Assembly: GCF_015624425.1 (NCBI RefSeq)
Contig: NZ_CP049919.1
Span: forward strand, 744,001-808,000
Length of the DNA stretch: 64,000 nucleotides
Direction of reading: 5' to 3'
Source: Roseateles sp. DAIF2
GTDB taxonomy: Bacteria; Pseudomonadota; Gammaproteobacteria; Burkholderiales; Burkholderiaceae_C
Translations under genes and position numbers: made by a program
The notes under the pieces: generated by a model
What the model was told of the DNA's origin: nothing
Seen by the model: only the letters and a program-made list of their open reading frames with translations
The model's database searches: none
Shown here: piece after piece, positions 54,340 through 62,940 of the stretch
Layout: every line of letters starts with the position of its first letter
How positions within the stretch are numbered: position 1 is the stretch's first letter

Positions 54340-55827
54340 ATGAGCAGCCATACGCCATTCCATCCCGGCCATCTGGTGATGGTCGACATCCAGGGCACTT
54401 CGCTGGATGCCGCCACCGCCGACTTCCTGCGCGCCCAGCAGATCCGCGCGGTCTGCCTGTTCCGCAAGAACCTCGGCACCGAGGCCGAGGTGCGCCAGCT
54501 GACGCGCGACCTGCGCGATGTGATGGGCCCGAACGCGCTGATCGGCCTGGACCAGGAGGGCGGTTCGGTGGTGCGCGCCACCTTCCTGCCGCAGCCTCCC
54601 TCGGCGATGGCGCTGGGCGCCGCCGGCGATACCGCGCTGGCCGAGGCGGTCGGCGCCGCGGTGGCGCGCGGCCTGCGCTCGATCGGCATCAACTGGAATT
54701 TCGCGCCGGTCACCGACATCAACAACAACCCGGCCAACCCGGTGATCGCCGAGCGCAGCTTCTCCGAGAGCGCCGAGGCCGTGACCCGCTTCGCCGGGGC
54801 CTGGATGCGTGGCTCGCTGGCCGAGGGCGTGGCCTGCTGCATCAAGCATTTCCCCGGCCATGGCGACACCCATGTGGACTCGCACCTGGCCCTGCCGACG
54901 GTGGACAAGAGCCGCGCCGAGCTGGACGCGCTGGAGCTGATCCCCTTCCGCGCGCTGCGCGACGCGGCGCCCTCGGTGATGACCGCGCACATCGTCTATC
55001 CGCAGATCGATCCCGAATACCCGGCCACCCTGTCGAAGAAGGTGCTGGGCGGCATCCTGCGCGAGGAGCTGGGCTATCGCGGCGTCGTGATCACCGACGC
55101 GCTGATGATGAAGGCCATCGCCGAGCGCTATGGCTATGCCCGCGCCGCGGTGCTGGCGATCGACGCCGGCGCCGACATGATCCTGGCCCAGGGCTCGCTG
55201 GAGGAGCAGGCCCAGGCGATCGAGGCGCTGCGCGCCGCCTTCGCGCAGGGTACGCTGAGCGCCGCCCAGGGCGAGCAGGCGCGCGCGCGCCTGGACGCGC
55301 TGGCCCAGGCCTATCCGGTGCTGCTGGACGAGTACCCGGCCGAGCGCCGCGAGCAGGACGATGCGCTGATGCGCCATGCCTGGGCCCAGGGCCTGACCGC
55401 GCTGCGCGGCGCCGCCGCCCCGCGCCTGGACCAGCCGCTGCGCATCTATGTGCAGGACAAGGTGCCGACCGACGGCGTCTCCGAGGCCGGCCCGACCGGC
55501 GCCCAGGTGCGCGCACTGTTCCAGGGCTTTGCCGATGCCGAGTTCATCGCGCTGCCGGACATCGATGCGCTGGACTGGGCCCAGGTGCCGCATGACGGCC
55601 GCTTCAATGTGCTGGCCTCGACGCACCGCGCGCGCTACGGCAGCCTGGCGGCCGGCTGGCATCCGGACCTGCACCTGGTGCTGTGGAACCCCTTCCAGTC
55701 GCTCGACGTGGCCGCGGCCCCGACCGTGATCAGCTGGGGTTATGCCGACGGCGCGCTGGCCGCGCTGCAGGCCTGGCTGGAGGGCCGCGCGAACAGCACC
55801 GCCCAGGCCCCCGTGACGCTGAACTGA
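54340..55827 (+). CDS. Glycoside hydrolase family 3 beta-N-acetylhexosaminidase
   Basis: 495 aa, no signal peptide, so cytoplasmic. The GH3 barrel (about 1-340) has the NagZ-type motif CCIKHFPGHGDTHVDSH with the Asp-His acid/base pair, and the nucleophile Asp in GVVITDALMMKAIAERYG. An extra C-terminal domain of about 150 residues sets it apart from short NagZ (about 340 aa). It probably releases GlcNAc from imported chitooligosaccharides or muropeptides for the other nag enzymes. Confidence 0.88.
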   Translation: MSSHTPFHPGHLVMVDIQGTSLDAATADFLRAQQIRAVCLFRKNLGTEAEVRQLTRDLRDVMGPNALIGLDQEGGSVVRATFLPQPPSAMALGAAGDTALAEAVGAAVARGLRSIGINWNFAPVTDINNNPANPVIAERSFSESAEAVTRFAGAWMRGSLAEGVACCIKHFPGHGDTHVDSHLALPTVDKSRAELDALELIPFRALRDAAPSVMTAHIVYPQIDPEYPATLSKKVLGGILREELGYRGVVITDALMMKAIAERYGYARAAVLAIDAGADMILAQGSLEEQAQAIEALRAAFAQGTLSAAQGEQARARLDALAQAYPVLLDEYPAERREQDDALMRHAWAQGLTALRGAAAPRLDQPLRIYVQDKVPTDGVSEAGPTGAQVRALFQGFADAEFIALPDIDALDWAQVPHDGRFNVLASTHRARYGSLAAGWHPDLHLVLWNPFQSLDVAAAPTVISWGYADGALAALQAWLEGRANSTAQAPVTLN

Positions 55828-55867
55828 GTCCCGACCCCACCCCCACCCCTGCCCAGCGAGGCTCGCC

Positions 55868-57187
55868 ATGACCACCCAGACGCCGCGTTCACCCATCCGC
55901 TGGGTGCCCAGCCTGTACTTCGTGCAGGGCCTGCAGTTCTTCGTCGTCATGCTGATCGCCGGCCTGATGTTCAAGAACATGGGCGTGGCCAACGACCAGA
56001 TCGCGCGCTGGACCGGCGCCTTGGGCCTGGCCTGGGCCTTCAAGCCGCTGTGGAGCCCCTTCCTGGAGCTGGCGCGCAGCAAGAAGCTGATCGTCGTCGC
56101 GATGCAGTTCACCGGCGCCGTCGGCCTGGGCCTGATGGCGGTGGCGCTGCAGCTGCCGATGTGGTTCGCGGCCAGCATCGCGGTGCTGTTCCTGCTGGCC
56201 TATGCCTCGGCCACCCATGACATCGCCTGCGACGGCCTCTACATGGCCAGCCTGGATGCCAAGCAGCAGGCGGCCTATGCCGGCTGGCAGGGCGCCTTCT
56301 TCAATGCCTCGAAGTTCCTGACCCTGGGCGGCCTCCTGGTGCTGGCCGGCCATCTGGAGAAGTCGCTGGGCGTGATGAACGCCTGGTCGGTGATCTTCGT
56401 GCTGCTGGCCGTGGTGCTGGCGCTGCTGGCCAGCTACAACGCCTGGGCCCTGCCCGGCACCCTGAACACCGAGCACACCGCGCTGACCGCGGCCAGCATC
56501 TGGCGCACCCTGCGCGAGGTGATCGCGGATTTCCTGCAAAAGCCGGGCATCTGGCTGGCGATCCTGTTCATCGTGCTGTTCCGCTTCGCCGAGGGCCAGG
56601 TGCAGACGATCGGCCCGCTGTTCCTGATCGAGGCGCGCGACAAGGGCGGCCTGGGCCTGACCACCGAGCAGGTCGGCGGCATCTACGGCACCGTCGGCAC
56701 CGCGGCCTTCCTGGTCGGCTCGATCCTGGGCGGCTACTTCACCTCCTGGCTGAGCCTGAAGCGCGCGATGCCGATCCTGATCGTCTCGATGGCCGTGCCC
56801 AACGTGACCTTCTACTACCTGGCCAGCACGATGCCGGCCGACCTGTTCCACATCGGTGCCGCGATCGGCCTCGAGATGTTCGGCTACGGCTTCGGCTTCG
56901 TCGGCATGATCCTCTACATCATGCAGGCGGTGGCGCCGGGCAAGTTCCAGACCGCGCATTACGCGCTGGGTTCGGGCGTGATGCAGCTGGGCTTCATCTT
57001 CAGCAAGACCATCAGCGGCGACATCCAGCTGGCCATGGGCTACCAGAGCTTCTTCCTCTGGACCATCGCCTGCGGCGTGCCGGCCTTCCTGCTGATGTTC
57101 TTCGTCAAGATCCCCGGCACCGCGCCGCAGGCCAAGCCGGCCAACGGCAATGACGATGCCGCCGCGACACCCGCGACCAGCAGCTGA
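55868..57187 (+). CDS. AmpG-like MFS transporter of the nag cluster
   Basis: 439-aa inner-membrane permease with about 12 hydrophobic helices and AmpG-like features (YFVQGLQFFVVMLIAGLMFK ... SATHDIACDGLYMASLDAKQ). AmpG proteins import GlcNAc-anhydromuropeptides; the position after the GH3 hexosaminidase suggests uptake of muropeptides, GlcNAc or chitobiose. The tail is Ala/Asn-rich and hydrophilic. Confidence 0.85.
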   Translation: MTTQTPRSPIRWVPSLYFVQGLQFFVVMLIAGLMFKNMGVANDQIARWTGALGLAWAFKPLWSPFLELARSKKLIVVAMQFTGAVGLGLMAVALQLPMWFAASIAVLFLLAYASATHDIACDGLYMASLDAKQQAAYAGWQGAFFNASKFLTLGGLLVLAGHLEKSLGVMNAWSVIFVLLAVVLALLASYNAWALPGTLNTEHTALTAASIWRTLREVIADFLQKPGIWLAILFIVLFRFAEGQVQTIGPLFLIEARDKGGLGLTTEQVGGIYGTVGTAAFLVGSILGGYFTSWLSLKRAMPILIVSMAVPNVTFYYLASTMPADLFHIGAAIGLEMFGYGFGFVGMILYIMQAVAPGKFQTAHYALGSGVMQLGFIFSKTISGDIQLAMGYQSFFLWTIACGVPAFLLMFFVKIPGTAPQAKPANGNDDAAATPATSS

Positions 57188-57258
57188 AATCCATCGGCGG
57201 CCGGCGCGCGGCGCCGCCGCCGCACGACAGTGAAGAAAGACCAACAGGGGGCAGACCC

Positions 57259-58194
57259 ATGGGTTTGAGAGGGGCGATGGCGGTGCTTGCAGGGACCGTC
57301 TTGCTTTTGTGCCAGCCTGCCCGGGCGCAGCAGTCCGGGCAGGCTTTTTTTAGCTTCTTCGATGACTTCAGCTACCGCTCGACCGCCGAGCTGGGGCAGG
57401 GCGGCTGGACGCCGCGCAGCCAGACCGGCCATCCCGGCGTCGAGGGGGCCCGCTGGGCGCCCGAGGGTCTGAGCCTGCTGGACGATCCCGAGACCAAGGG
57501 CAACCGCCTGCTGCGCCTGCGCGCCCAGACCGACGGCAGCGGCGCCGGCACCGAGCAGGCCCAGCTGTGCCACCAGCGCAAGTACCTGGAAGGCACCTAC
57601 GCGGCGCGCGTGCGCTTTCGCGATGCGCCGACGCGCGGCATCGACGGCGACCCGGTGATCCAGACCTTCTATGTGGTCAGCCCGCTGAAGCATGACTTCG
57701 ATCCCGAGTTCAGCGAGCTGGACTGGGAGTACCTGCCCAACGGCGGCTGGGGCAGCGAGAAGACGCGCATCTACGGCATCACCTGGCAGACGGTGCAGCT
57801 CAAGCCTTGGCAGGCCTTCAACCAGTCGCATGAGGAGTTCGGCTCGCTGGACGGCTGGCATGTGCTGATGATGCAGATCCTGGACGGGCAGACGCGCCTC
57901 TTCATCGATGGCCGCCAGGTGGCCCAGCATGGCGGGCGCAACTATCCGGTCGTGCCGATGTCGATCAACTTCAACCTCTGGTTCTCGCCCGGCGGCCTTC
58001 TGCCCCAAGGGGCTGGCGGCGCCGCGCCGCGCGTCTACGAGCAGGACGTGGACTGGGTCTTCCATGCGCGCAACACGCGCCTGAGTCCCGAGCAGGTGCT
58101 GGCCCAGGTCGGCGCGCTGCGCCGTGCCGGCACGGCGCGCTTGGACCAGGTGCCGCCGGCCCAGCCCGCTTTGGAGAGCCGCTGCGATTTTTGA
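57259..58194 (+). CDS. Secreted GH16-like glycoside hydrolase
   Basis: 311 aa with a signal peptide (residues about 1-24, ending ARA). The jelly-roll core carries the GH16-type acidic motif as SELDWEYLPNGG (E-L-D-W-E), the usual nucleophile/acid pair, and a following strand region FIDGRQVAQHGG. GH16 enzymes cut beta-1,3/1,4-glucans or galactans; a role on a GlcNAc-containing polymer is only suggested by the cluster. Distant match, so substrate is open. Confidence 0.7.
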   Translation: MGLRGAMAVLAGTVLLLCQPARAQQSGQAFFSFFDDFSYRSTAELGQGGWTPRSQTGHPGVEGARWAPEGLSLLDDPETKGNRLLRLRAQTDGSGAGTEQAQLCHQRKYLEGTYAARVRFRDAPTRGIDGDPVIQTFYVVSPLKHDFDPEFSELDWEYLPNGGWGSEKTRIYGITWQTVQLKPWQAFNQSHEEFGSLDGWHVLMMQILDGQTRLFIDGRQVAQHGGRNYPVVPMSINFNLWFSPGGLLPQGAGGAAPRVYEQDVDWVFHARNTRLSPEQVLAQVGALRRAGTARLDQVPPAQPALESRCDF

Positions 58195-58199
58195 CCCAC

Positions 58200-58260
58200 C
58201 CCCTACCGGCTGTGCCGGCCCCTTCAAGGGGGCACGCCCGCAGGACCGGCAAAGCCGGAT
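58200..58260. repeat. Cluster of short palindromes (intergenic repeat)
   Basis: Three adjacent stem-loops: CCGGC-TGT-GCCGG (58205-58217), CCCCTT-CAAGGGG (58219-58231) and CCGGC-AAA-GCCGG (58246-58258). This compound unit looks like the dispersed extragenic GC repeats frequent in Comamonadaceae/Sphaerotilaceae genomes. It sits between the GH16-like gene and nagX and could attenuate readthrough or protect the mRNA 3' end. Confidence 0.5.
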
Positions 58261-58311
58261 CCTCGGACGTTACCCGGTGGGCCGTTCCATCGCGAAGAGT
58301 TGTCGAGATAG

Positions 58312-59382
58312 ATGAGTGAAATGAAGAACCAGCGCCTGGCTTCGGTCGACGCGCTGCGGGGCCTGTCGGTGGCGGCGATGCTGCTGGTCAACAACCCGGG
58401 CGACTGGGGCCATGTCTACGCACCGCTGCTGCATGCGGCCTGGCATGGCTTCACGCCGACCGACCTGATCTTCCCGCTGTTCCTGTTCATCGTCGGCGTC
58501 TCGCTGGCGCTGAGCCTGGGTGCCAAGGTCGAGGCGGATGCGCCGCGCGCGCCGCTGGCGCGGGCCGTGCTGGAGCGTGCGCTGCGCATCCTGCTGCTCG
58601 GGCTGGCGCTGCACCTGTTCGCCTGGTGGGCGCTGGGCAAGCCGGAGTTCCGCCTGTTCGGCGTGCTGCAGCGCATCGGCCTGTGCTTCGCGCTGGCGGG
58701 CCTGGTGCTGCTGTACTGCCGCGCCCGCACCCAATGGTTGCTGCTGGCGGGCCTGCTGATCCTGCACGCGGCGCTGCTGCTGGGTGGCGGCGGCCTGGAC
58801 AAGGCCGGCAGCCTGCAGGCGCGCATCGACACCGCGCTGCTGGGGCGCTTCGCCTATGAATGGGATGGCCGGCTGGCTTTCGATCCCGAGGGCGTGTTGT
58901 CGACCCTGGGTGCGCTGGCCAGCTGCCTGCTGGGCCTGCGCGCCGGCGACTGGCTGCGCCGGCGGCAGTTGATGCCGCTGCTGCGGCTGGGTCTGGCCGC
59001 GCTGGTCGTCGCCTATCTGCTGACGCCCTGGCTGCCGCTGAACAAGCAGCTGTGGACCGGCAGCTTCGTGCTCTGGACCGGCGGCTGGGCCTGCCTGGCG
59101 CTGGTCGGCTTTCATCTGCTGGTGGACCGCCGCGGCTGGCCGGCGCTGGGGCGTGGCTTCGGCGTCAACGCGATCACCGCCTATGCCGGCGCCTGGGTGA
59201 TGAGCGTGGCGCTGGCCGCGCTGGGCTGGCAGACCGCGATCTACCAGGGCTGGCTGCTGCCGAGCGTCGGCGCGGCGCTGGGCCCCGAGGCGGCCTCGCT
59301 GGCTTTTGCGCTGCTGTTCGTGCTGGTCTGGGCCGGGGTGGCCCGGCTGCTGGACAAGCGCGGGATCTATATCAAGGTCTGA
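58312..59382 (+). CDS. nagX: NagX-type acyltransferase membrane protein (COG4299)
   Basis: 356-aa membrane protein of about ten helices in the heparan-alpha-glucosaminide N-acetyltransferase-like family. Diagnostic features: RLASVDALRGLSVAAMLLVN, the His-containing AWHGFTPTDLIFPLFLFIVG and C-terminal GVNAITAYAGAWVM. NagX is a regular member of bacterial GlcNAc clusters and may acylate or transport amino sugars; its exact reaction is not settled. Followed by a strong terminator. Confidence 0.88.
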   Translation: MSEMKNQRLASVDALRGLSVAAMLLVNNPGDWGHVYAPLLHAAWHGFTPTDLIFPLFLFIVGVSLALSLGAKVEADAPRAPLARAVLERALRILLLGLALHLFAWWALGKPEFRLFGVLQRIGLCFALAGLVLLYCRARTQWLLLAGLLILHAALLLGGGGLDKAGSLQARIDTALLGRFAYEWDGRLAFDPEGVLSTLGALASCLLGLRAGDWLRRRQLMPLLRLGLAALVVAYLLTPWLPLNKQLWTGSFVLWTGGWACLALVGFHLLVDRRGWPALGRGFGVNAITAYAGAWVMSVALAALGWQTAIYQGWLLPSVGAALGPEAASLAFALLFVLVWAGVARLLDKRGIYIKV

Positions 59383-59418
59383 CCCCCGTCCACTCGCTCA
59401 AGACGAGCGCATCGCCGA

Positions 59419-59450
59419 ACGGCCGCCCTGCGAGGCGGCCGTTTTCTTTT
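59419..59450 (+). terminator. Rho-independent terminator of the nag cluster
   Basis: ACGGCCGCC (59419-59427) and GGCGGCCGT (59434-59442) form a 9-bp stem with a CTGCGA loop, followed by TTTCTTTT. It separates the nag cluster from the lanthipeptide locus. Confidence 0.92.
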
Positions 59451-59748
59451 CTGTCCACCCATGGCCCGGTCTTCTTCTCCCTAACTCAGGGGCTGCAGGG
59501 TTTACGGCAGTTGCATTGGTATCTAACGGGTCTTAGATTGGTATCTGATTAGTCGAGATGACTGATCTGGCGACACCAGCCTCCGGGGTGCAGTTCCGCC
59601 CCCAGCCAAGCAGTCCGTCGCCAGGCGCGCCGTCGTTCGCGTGCCGCCGATTCCGTAGTCGCTGTTGCCGTTCATCGTTCCGTCCCGAAGCAGGCGTTCC
59701 GACCTGCAGGGGACTTGCACGCCCGTTGGGAACCCCAGGGAGGAGAGC
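59451..59748 (+). promoter_or_regulatory. Promoter / leader region of the lanthipeptide genes with 22-bp-spaced direct repeats
   Basis: The gene-free stretch 59383-59748 (366 bp) contains the terminator and this leader. ATTGGTATCT occurs at 59515-59524 and 59537-59546, 22 bp apart (two helical turns). The core resembles the ATTGGTATTAA sites of the nag promoter. An open frame at 59558-59755 exists but overlaps lanB out of frame, has no ribosome-binding site and no leader/core layout, so it is not called. AGGGAGGAG just upstream serves lanB. Confidence 0.5.
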
Positions 59749-62700
59749 ATGGTGAAAGAGGAGACGACCACCCCGAAGCAGGAGGAGCCGCGGCTCGCGC
59801 CCGCGGCCTTCGTGCTGCAGCGCCACCCGCTGCTGCCGCTGCGGCATTTCGAGGACTGGAGCCAGAGCCCGGACGCCGAGCGCTATGTGCTGGCGCAGTA
59901 CGAGCAGCCCTGGGTGGAGGAGGGGCTGTATGTCTCCAGGCCCTCGCTGCATGCCCGGCTGATCGACCTGCGCCTGGGTCAGGGCGAGGTGAGCCAGCAT
60001 GCGGGCGAGCGCAAGAAGCAGATCGCCAGCCTGGCGCGCTTCCTCAGCCGCGCGGCCTACCGCTGCACGCCCTTCGGCCTGTTCGCCCAGGTGCAGCTGG
60101 CGCGGGTCGGGCCGGCGGCCGAATCCGCGGAGCCGGGCGCCGCGCCGGCGCTGCGCCGCGGCATCCATCTGGACAGCGGGGTCGAGGCCTGGCTGATCGA
60201 GCGGGCGCTGCAGGACCAGGGCTGGCGCGCGCTGCTGCGCTGGCAGCTCAACAACACCGCCTTCTCCTGCGGCACCCATCTCAGCTATGTGGACTGGGTC
60301 TACCAGGCGAACCGCCAGCGCAGCTATCGCGCGGTGGAGCTGGCGCACAGCGAGGCGCTGGCGCTGCTGCAGCGGGCCGCGCAATCCCCGCAGCCCTTCG
60401 CCGCGCTGCGCGAGGAGCTGGTCCGGGCACTGGCGGTCGAGGCGGAAGAGGCCGAGGCCTTCCTGCACCAGCTGATCGACAAGCGCCTGCTGCTGCCGCA
60501 GTTGGCGCCGACCGCCGGCAACGGCTGCAGCCTGGATCATGCGCTGGCGCAATCGCCCGCGCATCCGGCGCTGGCGCCGCTGCGCGAGATCCAGGCGCGG
60601 CTGCATGCGCTGCGCGCCGAGGCCGACAGCGCCGGCTCGCTGGTCGAGCCCTACCAGGCCCTGCGCGCGGCCGTCGAGGCGCAGATCGGCAGCGAGGACC
60701 TGAGCCGCGGCGTGCTGCAGATCGACACCCTGGACGCGCGGCCCGCCGCGGTCGACCCGGCGCTGGCGCAGGGGCTGGTGCACAAGCTGGAGCTGCTGAT
60801 GCGCCATACCGCGCGCCGGGTGCCGCGCCAGCAGGAGTACAAGCGCCTGTTCCGCGCGCGCTTCGAGGACCGCGAGGTGAATCTCGCCTATGCGCTGCAT
60901 CCCGAGCTGGGCGTGCCCTATCCGCAGCGCGGCGCGCTGGTCTCGCCGCTGCTGGAGGGGCTGCGCCTGGCGCCGGCCACGGCCGGCGAGGCCGGCATGG
61001 GGCCGGCGCTGCTGCCGCTGGAGGGGCTGCTGCTGCGCCGCCTGTTCGAGCAGGGCGCCGGCGGCGGCTGCATTGCGTTGTCGGAGGAGGATCTGAAGGG
61101 CCTGGGCGCGGCGCCGGCCCCGCAGCTGGCCGAGGGTGCCTATGCCCAGCTGGGCCAGTTGCCCGGCGCGCCGGGCACGGAGCCGAAGTTCGAGCTGCGC
61201 GGCGTCGGCGGGCGCAACGGCCTGGAGCTGATCGCGCGCTTCTGCCACCTGAGCCCGGCGCTGAGCGAGGCCGCCGGGCACTATGCCCGTGAGCATCGCG
61301 ATGCGCGCGAGGACTGGATCTATGCCGAGCTGATCCACCACCCGCAGGACCGCCTGCTGAACATCCTGCGCCGGCCCTCGCTGGCCAGCCATGAGCTGGT
61401 CTATGCCGGCAGCAGCGACAAGCCGCGCGAGCAGCAGCTCTGGCTCGGCGACCTGAGCATCCAGCTGGTCGGCGACCGCTTCCTGCTGCGCGACCGGCGC
61501 AGCGGCCGGCGCGTCGTGCCGCGCCTGACCAGCGCGCACAACTACAGCGCGCGCCAGCTCGGCGCCTACGAGTTCCTGGCCGGACTGCAGGACGAGGATG
61601 CGCCCTGGTTCGGCTTCGCCTGGCCGGCGGCGGTGCAGGCGCTGCCGCGCCTGCCGCGGGTGGAGCTCTGCGGCCTGATCCTGGTGCGCGAGCGCTGGCT
61701 GCTGGAGGCCAAGCAGATCGAGGCGCTGAACCAGGCCGCGGTGGCCGGCACGGTGCCGGCCTGGCGCGAGGCGCTGGGCCTGCCGCGCTTCGTGACCTGG
61801 GACCAGCATGACAACCATCTGCCGGTCGACCTGGACAACCTGGCCTCGGTCTCGCTGCTGCTGGACGAGATCATCAAGCTGCCGCAGGTCCTGCTGCATG
61901 AATGCCTGGCGCTGAACGCGGCGGCCGCGCAGGGCTGCTTCGAGCAGCGCAGCCGCGAATGGCTGCTGCCGCTGCGCCAGACGCAGAAGAGCGCGCAGCC
62001 GGTCGAGGCGGCGCCCTGGCATCCCGGGCGGGCGGCGCTGCAGGACGAGGGGCCGCGCCGGCCCTGCCTGGAGGACTGGGTCTATCTGCGGCTCTACACC
62101 GGGGCCGGCTATGCCGACCGGGTGCTGCGCGAGCATGTGGCGCCGCTGCTGCGCGAGGCGCAGGCGCAGGGCCTGCTGCGGACCTGGTTCTTCGTGCGCT
62201 TCCTGGACGACTTCGAGCATCTGCGGCTGCGTCTGCAGGCGCGCGACCGCGAGACGCTGGTGCAGCTGCATGCGCGGCTGCAGGCGCGGCTGGCCGAGGC
62301 GCAGCGCGCCGGCCTGCTGTGGCGGGTGCAGAGCGACGACTACCTGCCGGAGCTGCAGCGCTATGGCGGTGCGGCCGGCCTGGCGCTGTGCGAGCAGCTG
62401 TTCGGCGTGGACTCGGACGATCTGCTGGCGCTGCTGGAGCTGGAGGCCGCGGAAGGCGAGGCGGGTGACGATGCGCCGCCGCGCTGGCTCTATGCGCTGG
62501 CCTCGCTGGATGCCTATGTGCTGCAGCTCAGCCCGGACGCGGCGCGGCGCGAGGCGCTGCTGGAGAAGCTGGCGCGCCAGTTCCTCGACGAGCAGGCCGG
62601 TGCCGCGGGCCGCTCCGCCGCGCTGGTGGCGGTGGGCGCGCGTTTTCGCGAGCTGCGCCGCGAGCTGGACGGGCTGCGGCAGGGCCGGGGCCGGCTGGGC

Positions 62701-62940
62701 CTGTGGCAGCAGCAGCTGGCGGCCAGCGCGCGGCGCCGCGCGCCGCTGCTGGCGGCGCTGCGCGAGCTGCTGACGAGCTTGCCCGAGCCGCAGCAGGAGC
62801 AGGTGCTGCAGAGCCTGCTGCACATGCATTGCAACCGGCTCGCGCCCAGCGACCCGCGCCGCCACGAGACTCTGCTCTACGACTTCGCGCGCCGGCTGGA
62901 GCGGGCGCGGCAGGCGCGCAGCCCGGAGCTGGCGCGATGA
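59749..62940 (+). CDS. lanB: Class I lanthipeptide dehydratase (full-length LanB)
   Basis: 1063 aa. The N-terminal glutamylation domain (Lant_dehydr_N, about residues 45-720) includes LSRAAYRCTPFGLFAQVQ and VPRLTSAHNYS. The C-terminal elimination domain (SpaB_C type, about 775-1040) includes DWVYLRLYTG and WFFVRFLDDFEHLRLRLQ (residues 813-830). Having both domains on one chain is as in NisB/SpaB, not split as in thiopeptide systems. It should use glutamyl-tRNA to dehydrate Ser/Thr of a precursor peptide. GGAGG precedes the ATG; the stop overlaps lanC (ATGA). Confidence 0.88.
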   Translation: MVKEETTTPKQEEPRLAPAAFVLQRHPLLPLRHFEDWSQSPDAERYVLAQYEQPWVEEGLYVSRPSLHARLIDLRLGQGEVSQHAGERKKQIASLARFLSRAAYRCTPFGLFAQVQLARVGPAAESAEPGAAPALRRGIHLDSGVEAWLIERALQDQGWRALLRWQLNNTAFSCGTHLSYVDWVYQANRQRSYRAVELAHSEALALLQRAAQSPQPFAALREELVRALAVEAEEAEAFLHQLIDKRLLLPQLAPTAGNGCSLDHALAQSPAHPALAPLREIQARLHALRAEADSAGSLVEPYQALRAAVEAQIGSEDLSRGVLQIDTLDARPAAVDPALAQGLVHKLELLMRHTARRVPRQQEYKRLFRARFEDREVNLAYALHPELGVPYPQRGALVSPLLEGLRLAPATAGEAGMGPALLPLEGLLLRRLFEQGAGGGCIALSEEDLKGLGAAPAPQLAEGAYAQLGQLPGAPGTEPKFELRGVGGRNGLELIARFCHLSPALSEAAGHYAREHRDAREDWIYAELIHHPQDRLLNILRRPSLASHELVYAGSSDKPREQQLWLGDLSIQLVGDRFLLRDRRSGRRVVPRLTSAHNYSARQLGAYEFLAGLQDEDAPWFGFAWPAAVQALPRLPRVELCGLILVRERWLLEAKQIEALNQAAVAGTVPAWREALGLPRFVTWDQHDNHLPVDLDNLASVSLLLDEIIKLPQVLLHECLALNAAAAQGCFEQRSREWLLPLRQTQKSAQPVEAAPWHPGRAALQDEGPRRPCLEDWVYLRLYTGAGYADRVLREHVAPLLREAQAQGLLRTWFFVRFLDDFEHLRLRLQARDRETLVQLHARLQARLAEAQRAGLLWRVQSDDYLPELQRYGGAAGLALCEQLFGVDSDDLLALLELEAAEGEAGDDAPPRWLYALASLDAYVLQLSPDAARREALLEKLARQFLDEQAGAAGRSAALVAVGARFRELRRELDGLRQGRGRLGLWQQQLAASARRRAPLLAALRELLTSLPEPQQEQVLQSLLHMHCNRLAPSDPRRHETLLYDFARRLERARQARSPELAR

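Noticed and set aside
59558..59755. 65-codon frame upstream of lanB as a lanthipeptide precursor
   Set aside because: No ribosome-binding site, overlaps the lanB start out of frame, and lacks a leader with a recognisable cleavage site followed by a Ser/Thr/Cys core; Cys residues are embedded in an Arg-rich shadow-like sequence.
59533..62865. 1110-codon frame antisense to lanB
   Set aside because: Low-complexity Gln/Arg/Leu sequence typical of antisense shadows at 70% GC; lanB has domains, a ribosome-binding site and coupling to lanC.
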